Positions 17,456 to 26,802 of a stretch of DNA of 64,000 nt are shown piece by piece. The notes beneath the pieces were generated by a model, which worked only from the letters and a program-made list of their open reading frames with translations, made no database searches and was not told where the DNA came from. Within the stretch, counting starts at the first letter, position 1. The number at the start of each line of letters is the position of its first letter. The DNA lies in assembly GCA_036735565.1 (NCBI GenBank), contig DAINOC010000002.1:1-64000 (forward strand). The letters are read 5' to 3'. The translations under genes were made by a program, and so were the position numbers. Origin of the DNA: Coraliomargarita_B sp036735565 (GTDB lineage: Bacteria > Verrucomicrobiota > Verrucomicrobiia > Opitutales > Coraliomargaritaceae).

Positions 17456-19417
17456 ATGACGATTCTAGAAAAAGCACAAGCCGCCGCCACTGAGGGTAAA
17501 CTCCTCCCGGACGCCCTCGATAATCTGAAAATCTGGGCCGGGGCCGTTTTTCTTCCGGATTGGGTGGACGCCAGTATCACTGAGCTCGTCGAAAAAGAAG
17601 CCTGGGACGAGTTGAACGACCGCTTCTACCAGCACATGGCTTTTGGCACGGGCGGTATCCGCGGCCGCACTATCGGCCGCCTTTCCACCGCAGCCGAACT
17701 GGGGCAGGTGAGCGAACTGGGCTCGCCTGAGCATGCCGCGGTGGGCACCAATGTGCTGAACGATTTCAACATCATCAAGGCGACCATCGGCCTGTATCGC
17801 TACACCAAGGCCTATCTCGACCAGAGTGGCCGTTTTGATCAGCCCCGCTTCGTGATCGCGCATGATGTGCGCCACTTCTCCCGCCATTTTTGCGAGCTCG
17901 CGGCGTCCACTTGGTGCAAGCTCGGCGGTCAGGCCCTGATCTTCGATGGTCCACGCTCCACGCCCCAGCTCAGCTTTTCGGTGCGGCACTTCAAGGCCAC
18001 CTGTGGTGCGGTGATCACCGCCAGCCACAACCCGCCACATGATAACGGTTTCAAAGCCTACTTTGAGGACGGTGCTCAAGTCGTTTCACCGCATGCGGAA
18101 GGCATCGTGGGTGAGGTCGCCAAGGTTGGGCTGGAGGAGTTGCCGGCATTTCTTGAGGTCGACCTCGCTCCGGTGATCACCCTCGGTGCGGATGCCGACG
18201 CGGCTTACCAGGCACTGCTGGAGGAGATGGTGCTTGATCACGAAGTGATGGAGCAGCAGTCGCCGAAGGTTGTCTTTTCGCCGATCCACGGCACTGGGGC
18301 GATCAGCGTGCTGCCTGCCCTGAAGCGGCTCGGCGTGAGCGTCATTGAGGTGCCTGAGCAGATGGTGCAGGACCCGCGTTTTCCTACGGTGAAGTCGCCC
18401 AACCCGGAAAATGCGGAAGCCCTCACGCTGGCTCTGGCCAAAGCCGAGGAGACTGGGGCCAACGTGGTGCTGGCTACGGACCCGGATGCCGACCGCATGG
18501 GTGTCGCCGTGCGTGACCGCGAGGGTAAAATGGTGCTGCTCACGGGCAACCAGATCGGCACCCTGCTTGCGGAGTATCGGATCGCGACCTTGAAGGACGC
18601 CGAGATCCTGCCCGAGGACGGCGGTGAAAATGCGGTCCTGATCAAGACCTTCGTAACCAGCCCGATGCAGGAGGCGGTGGCCAACTGGCACGGACTCAAG
18701 ACCATCAACACCCTGACCGGCTTCAAGTGGCTCGGGGAAAAGCTCGCCGATTATGAGGCGCAGATGAAGGCCGAACTGTTCGAGCAGGAGGGGATCGCAA
18801 TTGACTACGATGCCTGCGATACCTGGACCCGGGCAGAGCTGCTCCTCGACTACAGCACTTATTTCGTGATCGGCGGGGAAGAAAGCTACGGTTACCTCGC
18901 TTCCGATAAGGTCCGGGACAAGGATGCCAATGCCGCCGTCATCATGTTCTGCGAGCTGGCCGCCTACCTGGAGGCCAACGATATGACCTTCCCGGAATAC
19001 CTCGACGCGCTCTACCTGCAGCACGGCTACTACGAGGAAAAGACCATCAACATCTACTACGAGGGTGCCGCCGGTTCGCAGAAGATTAAGAACATCCTCG
19101 AGTCCTACCGTGCCAATCCGCCGAAAGCTTTCGGTGATGTTCAGGTCACCGGCTTTACGGACTTCGGCAGGGACGAGATCATCGATGCCGACGGGAAGAA
19201 AATCCCTCCGCAGGAGTTTTACTTCCTCGAGCTCAGCAACGGTTACAGCTTCGCCGTGCGCGGCTCCGGAACCGAGCCCAAGATCAAATTCTACGTCTTC
19301 GGTCGTTCCGACGTGCGGGAACCCGAAGAGCTGCCGCTGGTCAAAACCACCGCCGGGGAAGTCATGCAAACCATCCTTGAAACCATCGAAACCGATGCCC
19401 GCCAGCGGGCTGAATAA
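17456..19417 (+). CDS. Phosphoglucomutase/phosphomannomutase family protein
   Basis: A 653-residue alpha-D-phosphohexomutase interconverting hexose 1- and 6-phosphates. The phosphoserine is Ser190 in TASHNPPHDNG, the metal loop is DPDADRMG, the sugar loop is GGEESYGYL and the phosphate-binding loop is RGSGTEPKIKF. Length fits the long phospho-sugar mutase type (PgcA-like) with an extended N-terminus. Placement after the UDP-sugar pyrophosphorylase gene is consistent with supplying sugar-1-phosphates. Confidence 0.92.
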   Translation: MTILEKAQAAATEGKLLPDALDNLKIWAGAVFLPDWVDASITELVEKEAWDELNDRFYQHMAFGTGGIRGRTIGRLSTAAELGQVSELGSPEHAAVGTNVLNDFNIIKATIGLYRYTKAYLDQSGRFDQPRFVIAHDVRHFSRHFCELAASTWCKLGGQALIFDGPRSTPQLSFSVRHFKATCGAVITASHNPPHDNGFKAYFEDGAQVVSPHAEGIVGEVAKVGLEELPAFLEVDLAPVITLGADADAAYQALLEEMVLDHEVMEQQSPKVVFSPIHGTGAISVLPALKRLGVSVIEVPEQMVQDPRFPTVKSPNPENAEALTLALAKAEETGANVVLATDPDADRMGVAVRDREGKMVLLTGNQIGTLLAEYRIATLKDAEILPEDGGENAVLIKTFVTSPMQEAVANWHGLKTINTLTGFKWLGEKLADYEAQMKAELFEQEGIAIDYDACDTWTRAELLLDYSTYFVIGGEESYGYLASDKVRDKDANAAVIMFCELAAYLEANDMTFPEYLDALYLQHGYYEEKTINIYYEGAAGSQKIKNILESYRANPPKAFGDVQVTGFTDFGRDEIIDADGKKIPPQEFYFLELSNGYSFAVRGSGTEPKIKFYVFGRSDVREPEELPLVKTTAGEVMQTILETIETDARQRAE

Positions 19418-19420
19418 TAA

Positions 19421-20317
19421 ATGAAACACCACCATTCTATCTCCCGAATTGCCGGCCTTCTCACACTTCTGCTGGGTGTCTCTGCCCCGTTACAGGCGGA
19501 GCCGGAAGCGGCCGCCAGCGTCGAGGTGATCATCGACGGCGTCGTCATGGGGCAGTTCACCCATGACTATGACGCCGCGCTGGAATATGCTGCCGAAAAT
19601 GATTTTCCAATCCTACTGAATTTTAACGGCAGTGACTGGTGTATCTGGTGTAAAGTGATGGCGGAAAACGTCTTCACCAAGCCCGAGTGGCAAGCCTACG
19701 CGAGGGAATCCATTGTTCAGGTCTGGCTCGACTACCCAGAGGATCCCAGTCTGGTCCCCGAGAAATACCGCGAGCGCAACGACCGGCTCAATCAACAGTA
19801 TGGCATCGAGGGTTTTCCCACTTTCATTATCTTGAACAGCAAGGGTCAGCGGATCGGGCAGTTGGGTGCCGGTCGTGACGAAACCCCGGCCAGCTTTCAG
19901 GCCTCGGTGGAGGGTATACTCCTGATGACTGAAAAAGGCATCAATGCATATGCCGCCAAGCTAAGTGCGGAAGACTCGGAGAAAGTCCTGGCCGCTTTTA
20001 AGGACTTTGATGGGAAACGGGCAGAAGTGGCACGCCTTGAGGGAGCTCTGAGTGCTGCCCGCGAAGCTTCTCTGGAGAGTCGCGCCGCCCTTGAAGCAGC
20101 TCTGGAGGCAGGTATGTTCAACACGCTTCCCGAAACCGATCAGGCGGCCTATAATGCGGCCAAAGCGGCCTTGGCCGAGGCTGAAAAAGCACTGGAGGAC
20201 TGGTTGAAGGAAAACGGCCAGCGCAGGCCCACCCCCGAGTTGCGAGAACAGATTGAGCGCCTCAACGAAGCTCTATTGGAAGCTTTCAACAAGGTGCAGA
20301 GCTTCCGGCTCAAGTGA
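19421..20317 (+). CDS. Secreted thioredoxin-fold protein with coiled-coil tail
   Basis: The 298-residue protein has a signal peptide (LLTLLLGVSAPLQA) and a thioredoxin-like domain (about 45-170) with a WCIWC redox motif in FNGSDWCIWCKVM and a cis-proline at IEGFPTF. The C-terminal 120 residues are alanine/glutamate-rich and predicted coiled coil. It begins three bases after the mutase stop, so it is in the same operon by position. A periplasmic disulfide reductase or chaperone role is likely; the client is unknown. Confidence 0.8.
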   Translation: MKHHHSISRIAGLLTLLLGVSAPLQAEPEAAASVEVIIDGVVMGQFTHDYDAALEYAAENDFPILLNFNGSDWCIWCKVMAENVFTKPEWQAYARESIVQVWLDYPEDPSLVPEKYRERNDRLNQQYGIEGFPTFIILNSKGQRIGQLGAGRDETPASFQASVEGILLMTEKGINAYAAKLSAEDSEKVLAAFKDFDGKRAEVARLEGALSAAREASLESRAALEAALEAGMFNTLPETDQAAYNAAKAALAEAEKALEDWLKENGQRRPTPELREQIERLNEALLEAFNKVQSFRLK

Positions 20318-20395
20318 ATCGCAGGATCGAAGTTCGTGAAAATCCGCGTTGACAGAGCGGGGGATTCTGTTGCACTCCGCCCCTTCTTCAGGTGA

Positions 20396-20473
20396 CGGGG
20401 CGTAGCGCAGCCTGGCTAGCGCATCTGCTTTGGGAGCAGAGGGTCGGGGGTTCGAATCCCTCCGCCCCGACCA
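20396..20473 (+). tRNA. tRNA-Pro (TGG)
   Basis: The acceptor arm CGGGGCG pairs with CGCCCCG. The anticodon stem TCTGC/GCAGA encloses TTTGGGA, giving anticodon TGG (proline). The T arm has GGTTCGAATCC and the 3' CCA is encoded at 20471-20473. A TTGACA element at about 20350 may belong to its promoter, but no good -10 follows. Confidence 0.97.
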
Positions 20474-20651
20474 CCGGGAGGAAGGAGGGATTTGAAAAGT
20501 GGCGCATAGCGCCACCATCACGCGAAGCGGGATGCCCCCGGGTTCGACGAAGGAAGCGCGAGCGACCGGAGATGCTTTGAGGACCTTCACCCTCTCTTTC
20601 CGGTATTTAAGCGGCGCTTGATAAAACTTCCGGAGGCTGATTGAAAAGAGG
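20474..20651. other. Spacer after tRNA-Pro with a perfect small palindrome
   Basis: The 178-base gap contains TGGCGCATAGCGCCA, a perfect six-base stem with a three-base loop near 20501-20515, and a purine-rich segment. No second copy of any segment is seen in the window. The frame reading across the tRNA on the minus strand is an artefact. Confidence 0.4.
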
Positions 20652-21596
20652 ATGCCCAAACGCAGAGTTAAGGAAACGGATCGCTTCAGAGGACCGGGCA
20701 AATACGCGGCCTACCTAATAGCGCGTGCCTTGGTTGCTGGTTTACAGTGCCTGCCGGTTGGGTTTGCCTGGCGCTTGGGACGTGGGACGGGTTGGCTGGT
20801 TTGGCGCGTGCTCAAGCGGCGGCGGCAGACGGTCCAGCGGAATATCGGGATCGTCAACGACTGGTTGAAGGACCAGTCGCTGGAGCCTCGGGCGGCCGCG
20901 CAGTTGGCTTTGCCCATTGAGGAACAGGTGCGGGAGGTATTTCAGCGCGCGGGGGCGAATTTGCTCGGCGGCTTCGGCTTTGTGCGGATGCGTCCGGGGC
21001 GGCTGGACCGGCACATACGGATCGACGGTGTGGAGCACCTCAGCGCGGCGCTGGCCGAAGGGAAGGGAGCGATCATCCTGCTGGCACACATGGGTCCGTG
21101 GGAGGCGCTCACCCAGTTGCCTGCGTTGGCTAGAGAGCGGGGAGTGACGGCACCCTTTGGTGCAATGTATCGTCCGCTGAATAATACCTATCTCGACGAG
21201 TGGGTGAAGGCCCAGCGCGGCGCCTCGGGCACGCAGCTTTTCAGTCGGCGCGATGGTTTCCACAAGCCGGTGGACTTTTTGCGCGGCGGTGGGATGCTGG
21301 GGATTCTGGCCGATCAAAAGATGCGGGAAGGCCCCGGTGTGCCCTATTTTGGGGTGGTGACACCGACCAGTCCGGTACCGGGGCTGTTTCAGCGGCGGAC
21401 GGGTGCACCCATCCTGACCCTGTCGGTGGTGACGACCGGCCCGGCTCAGTGGCAGCTCTCCATTCATCCCGTGGAATGGCCGGAGATCCTTGCGCCCAAG
21501 GACCGGGAGACGCCCTCCCGCTACTGCAATGCGGCATTGGAGCAGGTGCTTGCCCGCAGCCCGCTTGACGGGTTTTGGCTGCACAAGCGGTTTTGA
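20652..21596 (+). CDS. Lipid A biosynthesis (LpxL/HtrB-type) acyltransferase
   Basis: A 314-residue inner-membrane acyltransferase expected to add a secondary acyl chain to lipid A. A short N-terminal membrane segment precedes the catalytic LLAHMGPWE (H-x4-E), the substrate region GGGMLGILADQKMREGPGVP and FFG-like packing. An AGAGG ribosome site precedes the ATG. Presence supports a lipopolysaccharide-bearing outer membrane. It converges with the ANL-ligase gene, the tail ends being 18 bases apart. Confidence 0.9.
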   Translation: MPKRRVKETDRFRGPGKYAAYLIARALVAGLQCLPVGFAWRLGRGTGWLVWRVLKRRRQTVQRNIGIVNDWLKDQSLEPRAAAQLALPIEEQVREVFQRAGANLLGGFGFVRMRPGRLDRHIRIDGVEHLSAALAEGKGAIILLAHMGPWEALTQLPALARERGVTAPFGAMYRPLNNTYLDEWVKAQRGASGTQLFSRRDGFHKPVDFLRGGGMLGILADQKMREGPGVPYFGVVTPTSPVPGLFQRRTGAPILTLSVVTTGPAQWQLSIHPVEWPEILAPKDRETPSRYCNAALEQVLARSPLDGFWLHKRF

Positions 21597-21614
21597 AGCG
21601 AAGTCCTCGTTGGC

Positions 21615-22880
21615 CTATTGGCGCTTCAAGCGATCGTTCAGCTCGGGAGTCGGCAGGAGGCGGACGCTGCTGGGCAATTTCCAGGGAGCCAGTTTGCCGC
21701 GACCGTATTGGCGGATTTCCCGCTTCCAGACGCGGCTGTCGCGTTCTAGTCGGCTCGCGATCTCGCAGGCAACATGCTGCCCTGTGATGGGGTCTGCCTC
21801 GCCGAAGACCCGGCAGGCATCGATGCCCTCCATGTTGCAGAGGATCGCCTCTACCTCGGAGGGATGCACTTTCTGACCACCCACATTAATGAACTGGCTT
21901 TCGCGCCCGATGATGCGGATGCCGCTTGCCGAGCTTTCCACGAGGTCGCCCGTCCGATACCAGCCGTCGGTCTCAAGCGCCGACGCATCGGCATTGAGAT
22001 AGCCGATGATGCGGGAGGGGGTCTTCAGCCAGAGTTCGTCGTCGACGACCTTCCATTCCGTATCCGGATCTTCGATACGAAAGAACAGGCTGTCGTCGGC
22101 TTCGCTGCGGATGCGGACCGCACCCGTCTCACTCGTTCCGAACTTCTGTTGGAGACGGGCCTGGGGGAATTCGGCGTGCAGGCGGGCCAGCAGTGGCTCC
22201 GGCATGGGCTCAGCGCCATAGGCGATAATTTCGACGGAGCCACAGTCAAAGTGCCGGGGCACTGCCTCCAGCAGCATCAGGTTGAGAAAGGTGGGCGAGG
22301 CCGGCAGCACATTGACCCGAAAGGTGGCGATGGCCTGCCCGGCGGCGGCGGGGGTTCGGGACTCCGGTATCGCTAGAGTCGAGCCCGCGCAGAGGCAGCG
22401 CAGAGCTGCGTCGAGCCCGCCGATATGGTCAATGAGCAGGAGTTGGAGGGTGCGGTCATCGCGGGTCCCGACGGACTGGAAGCGCTGTAGCAGGGCAGGT
22501 AGCCGGTGGAGCATTCCCTTGGGTGCGCCGCTGGTGCCGCTGCTGAAGATTACCAGGCCGCTCTCCTCCAGCTGATGGTAGAGGCGCGGTTGCGGTGCAC
22601 CGTCCAATCCGGCGATGCGCCGCATATTGCTTTGTTCTGCCGCAGAGAGGTTCGGCGAAAGCGGCAGGGCGATGTGCCGGGAACTGGCGACGGCGATCAG
22701 ATGTGCCAGGGCCTCGACGGTGTCCGCGCAGGGGATGGGAATGACGCTCCGCTCGGCGGGCAGGGCAGCTGCATGGGCCTGGATACGGGCCGTTAACTCT
22801 ACAAAGGTCCAGGAGCGTGCCGGGGTGATGCAGGCCGTTTTGCTACCGAAGGCTGCGAACCGCTGGAGTATCCAGTCCAT
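21615..22880 (-). CDS. ANL-superfamily AMP-dependent ligase of the sugar-transferase operon
   Basis: A 421-residue, shortened adenylate-forming enzyme with FSSGTSGAPKG, KFGTSETGAV and the hinge IIGRESQFINVGGQKV. The C-terminal catalytic lysine motif (normally GK-x-x-R) reads NDRLKR, so the lysine appears replaced by arginine and first-step adenylation may be impaired or altered. It is the last gene of a four-gene minus-strand set with a bacterial sugar transferase, a carrier protein and an SDR. It probably loads an acyl or amino-acyl group on the carrier protein for transfer to a glycan; this role is inferred from context. Confidence 0.8.
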   Translation of the reverse strand: MDWILQRFAAFGSKTACITPARSWTFVELTARIQAHAAALPAERSVIPIPCADTVEALAHLIAVASSRHIALPLSPNLSAAEQSNMRRIAGLDGAPQPRLYHQLEESGLVIFSSGTSGAPKGMLHRLPALLQRFQSVGTRDDRTLQLLLIDHIGGLDAALRCLCAGSTLAIPESRTPAAAGQAIATFRVNVLPASPTFLNLMLLEAVPRHFDCGSVEIIAYGAEPMPEPLLARLHAEFPQARLQQKFGTSETGAVRIRSEADDSLFFRIEDPDTEWKVVDDELWLKTPSRIIGYLNADASALETDGWYRTGDLVESSASGIRIIGRESQFINVGGQKVHPSEVEAILCNMEGIDACRVFGEADPITGQHVACEIASRLERDSRVWKREIRQYGRGKLAPWKLPSSVRLLPTPELNDRLKRQ

Positions 22881-22893
22881 TGGAGGGAATCGG

Positions 22894-23589
22894 CTAGCTG
22901 ACGCCGCCGAGGTAGAGCACCTGTCCGGTCATAAAATCGCTCTCGGGGCGCAGGAAAAAGTCCACCGCGTTGATGACATCGCGCACCTCACCGAGTCGGC
23001 GGATGGCCTGCCGTGCGATCAGGGCGTCCATCTTGGCGGCCGGCACGCCGCGGATCAGATCGGTCGCGATGGGCGTGGGGCCGATGGCATTGACGGTGAT
23101 ACCCAACTCGGCCAGCTCCCGCGCGAGAATGCGGGTGAGGCTCTCGACCGCGGCTTTGCTGGCGGCGTAGATGGCCTCACCCTCCAGGTTCAGCGGGTGG
23201 GCGACCGTGGTAAAATTGACGATGCGGCCCGCCTTGGAGCGGCGCATGAGCTTGGCCATCTCTCGGCAGAAGAGGAAAGTGCCGATGACGTTGGTCTGCA
23301 GGATCCGCTCCACTGTAGCGGCCGGGGTGAGCAGGGCATGGTTCATTGAGGCGATGCCCGCATTATTAATCAGGGCATCGACCGATCCGAACTCCTTGCG
23401 GATACCGGCGGCCATAGCTTGCACGGCGGCCTCGTCGGCCACATCGAGGGCAAAGTGACGGTAGTTGGCGTGGGCGATGGTGCCGTCGCCCCGGCTGCAA
23501 CCGGCTACCTGCCAGCCGCCTGCCAGATAGTATTCGGCAAGGTCTTTGCCGATGCCCTTGCGCGTGCCGGTGATGACGAGTGTCTTCAT
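22894..23589 (-). CDS. SDR-family oxidoreductase (FabG-like)
   Basis: A 231-residue short-chain dehydrogenase with the cofactor motif TGTRKGIG, NNAG and the catalytic YAASK. The residue 13 before the tyrosine, normally serine, is threonine (NFTTVAHPL), which is unusual but may work. It overlaps the carrier protein gene by four bases (ATGA) and is 13 bases before the ligase. A beta-ketoacyl-ACP or sugar ketone substrate is plausible in this operon. Confidence 0.85.
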   Translation of the reverse strand: MKTLVITGTRKGIGKDLAEYYLAGGWQVAGCSRGDGTIAHANYRHFALDVADEAAVQAMAAGIRKEFGSVDALINNAGIASMNHALLTPAATVERILQTNVIGTFLFCREMAKLMRRSKAGRIVNFTTVAHPLNLEGEAIYAASKAAVESLTRILARELAELGITVNAIGPTPIATDLIRGVPAAKMDALIARQAIRRLGEVRDVINAVDFFLRPESDFMTGQVLYLGGVS

Positions 23590-23882
23590 GACTGGAGTCG
23601 CTCAGCGATGGCGGCTGTCAGGGTGGCCACGGAGCGGTAGGGAGAGTGCTTTGCGCTCATAGCCCGCTCGTCGGCGAGGGCGATGTGCTGACCGAACTGA
23701 TCGGCTACAGCGTCTTCCAGGTCGGCGATCAGGTTGACCAGAGCCATACTGTCGAGCGGCCCGTCTCCGCCGTAGAGGCAGGCATCGGCATCGGCAGTTT
23801 CCAGCGCCGCGATTGAGAAGTCCTCTGCGAGCTGCCGCACGGACTGGATGACGAGGGATTCGATTTCGGAGCTTTCCGGCAT
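23586..23882 (-). CDS. Acyl carrier protein-like protein
   Basis: A 98-residue four-helix carrier protein; Ser45 in GPLDSMALVNLI is the expected phosphopantetheine site. It is larger than housekeeping AcpP (about 78 residues) and not near fatty-acid synthesis genes. Lying between the sugar transferase and SDR genes, it is likely a dedicated carrier for a glycan modification. Confidence 0.82.
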   Translation of the reverse strand: MPESSEIESLVIQSVRQLAEDFSIAALETADADACLYGGDGPLDSMALVNLIADLEDAVADQFGQHIALADERAMSAKHSPYRSVATLTAAIAERLQS

Positions 23883-23906
23883 GGCAGTAGGGGATCGATG
23901 TTTCAG

Positions 23907-24497
23907 TTAGAGGATGGGCGGCCGCCGTTCTTCACCAAAAAATTCGCGGCGGGTCGCCGAGCCTTCTTCGTTGATGCCTTTATGTTGCAGAACAGTGAGG
24001 ATGGTCAAACCCAGAATCTTCAGATCGAGCAAGAAGGAAGCGTGGTCGACATACCAGAGGTCGAGTTCAAACTGGCGCTCCCAGCTCAAGCCGTTGCGGC
24101 CGTTGACCTGCGCCCATCCGGTGATGCCCGGGCGCACATCGTGCCGCCGGGCCTGTTCGCTGGAGTAGCGAGGCAGGTAGTGGACGGGCAGTGGTCGCGG
24201 TCCGACGAGGCTCATTTCGCCCCGCAGGACATTCCACAGCTCGGGAAGCTCATCGAGGCTGGTGGAGCGCAGCAGGGCGCCCCATTGGGTGAGTCGCTCG
24301 GCATCATCGCCCGGGCCGTTGCGCATAGTGCGAAGTTTGAGGATGGAAAACGGCCGGCCACCGAGTCCGGCTCTGCTTTGACGGAAGAACAAGGGCCGGC
24401 CCATGGCGAAAAGATGGACCACCAGCAGCAGCGCAAACGGCAGGGCACCCACCAGCAGAAGTGCCAGTGCGAGCACAATATCGAAGGTTCGTTTCAT
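23907..24497 (-). CDS. Bacterial sugar transferase (undecaprenyl-phosphate phosphosugar transferase)
   Basis: A 196-residue protein of the PglC/WcaJ-C family. One N-terminal membrane helix (VLALALLLVGALPFALLLV) is followed by the catalytic region: FFRQSRAGLGG, LRTM, STSLDELPELWNVLRGEMSLVGPRP and RPGITGWAQVNGR. It starts a lipid-linked glycan by moving a phosphosugar to undecaprenyl phosphate. It is first in the four-gene operon. Confidence 0.92.
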   Translation of the reverse strand: MKRTFDIVLALALLLVGALPFALLLVVHLFAMGRPLFFRQSRAGLGGRPFSILKLRTMRNGPGDDAERLTQWGALLRSTSLDELPELWNVLRGEMSLVGPRPLPVHYLPRYSSEQARRHDVRPGITGWAQVNGRNGLSWERQFELDLWYVDHASFLLDLKILGLTILTVLQHKGINEEGSATRREFFGEERRPPIL

Positions 24498-24572
24498 TGG
24501 TGTAAGAATACTTGTAAAGTCGGCGGTCGTCTTGCGATCAAAAACGCCTCCAATTAAAACTCGCCCAAGCCT

Positions 24573-24600
24573 TTGACAGGGCCGCGCACGTCGTTAATAT
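24573..24600 (+). promoter_or_regulatory. Sigma-70-like promoter of the peptidase gene
   Basis: TTGACA at 24573-24578, a 16-base spacer and TAATAT at 24595-24600 precede an AT-rich leader of about 40 bases before the ATG at 24648. This is the best canonical promoter in the window. Confidence 0.6.
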
Positions 24601-24647
24601 CCCGAAAATAAACACGCTAATTTTTAACAAAAAAACCAAGTATAACC

Positions 24648-25826
24648 ATGATCCTAGACGCCACTCAACGATCCTTTGAACCTTTCAGCCTCACGCGGCT
24701 GCTTACGACCTGCTTTGGTCGCGGAAACGGCGAGAAGGTCTGCATTCTGATCGATCTACCCAATCCAGCGGATATCGAAGATTTCAAGTTTCTCGAAGAC
24801 GAGACGCTTTCCATCCAAAACTACGGGCATGAAGTGTTCTACAAAGGTTTCAAGTCCGGCGCCCTCAAGGAGCTGAACTGGACCGGCGGCGAAATCTTCG
24901 CCTATAAGGAGTCCGGCGGCAGCAACCTCGACATGGAGGATGAGTGCTACGACCCCGACGGCACCCAGCTGAGCCTGGACAAGGATATCTACCCGAATTA
25001 CGATATTATTCTGACGGTATCAACCTTTTCGGCGACCGCGCCGCTCACCGCGAAGTGCAAGGAGTTTGGCTTCCGCGGAGCGACGCTCCACGGGCTCAAC
25101 CAGATCATTCTGGATACAGGGCTCTCGGTGGACTACGAGGCGGTCAGCGAAGATGCGGAAAAGCTCCGCCTGGGGCTGACGAAGGCCGACCGCTTCGAGA
25201 TCGACTTTGAAGTAGAGGGCAAGACCTACACCCTGCGGTTGCACACCAACGGCCAGGAAGCGCAAAAGAGCCATGGCCTCTGCCCTCCGGGCAAGCCCGA
25301 TGTGGCCAACCTGCCGGCCGGTGAAGTTTATTTCGTCCCGGAGAGCGCCGATGGGGTTTTCCCTTTCAAATACGATGAGAGCACGATCGGCTTGCTGCAC
25401 GTGGAAAACGGCCGGATCCTGAAGTCCCAGTTTGTATACGGCGACTACAGCGAGATCGAGGATCACAATCGCCGCTTGAAAGAGGACCCCATGATTGGGG
25501 CCATCGGCGAGCTCGGCTTCGGCACGCAGGTGTTGCCTTTCTCGGGGCGCGATATTCAGGACGAAAAAATCCTCGGCACCATCCACGTGGCGACCGGTCG
25601 CGACGACCATCTCGGCGGCAAGATCACTCCGGACCTTTTTAAGGAGCACAAAAACGCCTCGCACGATGACGTGCTTTATGCGCCGCACAAGACGCCGGAG
25701 ATCCGCCTGCAACAGGCCCGTATGATCAAGAATGGTAAGACGGAGGTGCTCATCGAGCACTACAAGCCGTCGAAGTTCATGATCGATCTGCTCGAAGCGG
25801 AAGTGCCGGTAGAGATTGTCGGCTGA
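24648..25826 (+). CDS. M29-type aminopeptidase-like protein
   Basis: The 392-residue protein matches the C-terminal pattern of thermophilic aminopeptidases (AmpS/T, family M29). Visible are ANLPAGEVYFVPE, IGELGFGTQ, ILGTIHVATGRDDHLGG and HDDVLY, holding the Glu, His and Asp residues expected to bind two metal ions. The N-terminal half is more divergent. It is cytoplasmic (no signal peptide) and monocistronic. Peptide cleavage is inferred from family. Confidence 0.75.
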   Translation: MILDATQRSFEPFSLTRLLTTCFGRGNGEKVCILIDLPNPADIEDFKFLEDETLSIQNYGHEVFYKGFKSGALKELNWTGGEIFAYKESGGSNLDMEDECYDPDGTQLSLDKDIYPNYDIILTVSTFSATAPLTAKCKEFGFRGATLHGLNQIILDTGLSVDYEAVSEDAEKLRLGLTKADRFEIDFEVEGKTYTLRLHTNGQEAQKSHGLCPPGKPDVANLPAGEVYFVPESADGVFPFKYDESTIGLLHVENGRILKSQFVYGDYSEIEDHNRRLKEDPMIGAIGELGFGTQVLPFSGRDIQDEKILGTIHVATGRDDHLGGKITPDLFKEHKNASHDDVLYAPHKTPEIRLQQARMIKNGKTEVLIEHYKPSKFMIDLLEAEVPVEIVG

Positions 25827-25953
25827 TCCTGCCCGGCGGTGTGGCCGCCGCCGCTTCGACACAAACTGGTAGCGGAGCGGCGAGAGCCGCTTTGAGATTC
25901 TAGGGATACAGGCATTTTCGGCGTGTGCGGTCGAAAGCGGTGTCCCGCTTCCG

Positions 25954-26799
25954 CTACGCTTTTGGGGCGGGCCCGATGATCGGGGCCTCGACATCGCTCT
26001 GCCCGAGCTGGACGGGGAATGGCGGCGTTTCGCTGCCTGCGTAGACCGTGAGGTGGGGGAAGGCGATTTCGATGCCCTCGGCGTCGAAGCGCTCTTTGAT
26101 CTCCCGCATGATGCTGTTTTTCAGATTAAGAAAGTTCGTCTTCTCAAACCAGATACCGACGAGAAAATCCAGCGAGGAGGCCCCGAAGTCCTTAAACAAG
26201 ATGAGCGGTTCCGGCTCGATCAAGCTGTTCGGGTTGGCATCGACGATCTCCCGAAGCACGCGGGCGACCTTGGCAACGTCTTCCTTGTAGGCCACGCCAA
26301 CGTTGATATCCATACGGCGGATAGGGAAGCGGGTGATGTTGGTGACCTCGGCTTTGATCAGGGTTTCGTTGGGCATGCGGACAAACAAATTATCAAGGGT
26401 CCGCAGTTTCACCGAGAGCAGGTCGATCGACAAAACAACGCCCCGCGTCGAACCCACCAGAATGAGATCTCCCACCTCAAATGGCCGCTCGCCGAGGAGG
26501 AAGAGGCCGCTGATCAAATTGGACAGGCTCGTCTGGGCGGCGAATCCGATGGCCACGGTGACGATGCCGGCTGCTCCGAGGACGGCGGTTAGATTGATCT
26601 TGAGGTGAATCAGCACGGTGCACACGACCAGAACGATCCCGACATAAAGAAGGGCCTTCTGAGCGAGAAGAATATGATGCGCGCTGAAGTGCGGCTTCAT
26701 CGTCCGGCTGACGAGACGGCTAAAGGAAAAAACCAGTGCCAGACCGAAGACGAGAATCCCCAGGGCGTAAAGGATGGTGTTGAGATCCAGAGTGCTCAT
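25954..26799 (-). CDS. MscS-family mechanosensitive channel
   Basis: A 281-residue small-conductance channel. It has three N-terminal membrane segments (about 8-28, 42-66, 72-96), the pore helix region AAGIVTVAIGFAAQTSLSNL and the conserved FEVGDLI beta domain followed by the alpha/beta vestibule. It releases solutes on osmotic downshift. Its start is four bases after the stop of the upstream gene, so the two are co-transcribed. Confidence 0.92.
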   Translation of the reverse strand: MSTLDLNTILYALGILVFGLALVFSFSRLVSRTMKPHFSAHHILLAQKALLYVGIVLVVCTVLIHLKINLTAVLGAAGIVTVAIGFAAQTSLSNLISGLFLLGERPFEVGDLILVGSTRGVVLSIDLLSVKLRTLDNLFVRMPNETLIKAEVTNITRFPIRRMDINVGVAYKEDVAKVARVLREIVDANPNSLIEPEPLILFKDFGASSLDFLVGIWFEKTNFLNLKNSIMREIKERFDAEGIEIAFPHLTVYAGSETPPFPVQLGQSDVEAPIIGPAPKA

Positions 26800-26802
26800 T
26801 GA

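Noticed and set aside
18086..19435. 449-codon minus-strand frame
   Set aside because: Shadow of the phosphohexomutase, whose motifs are complete on the plus strand.
20273..20701. 142-codon minus-strand frame over tRNA-Pro
   Set aside because: It is a translation of the tRNA complement and spacer, a familiar artefact.
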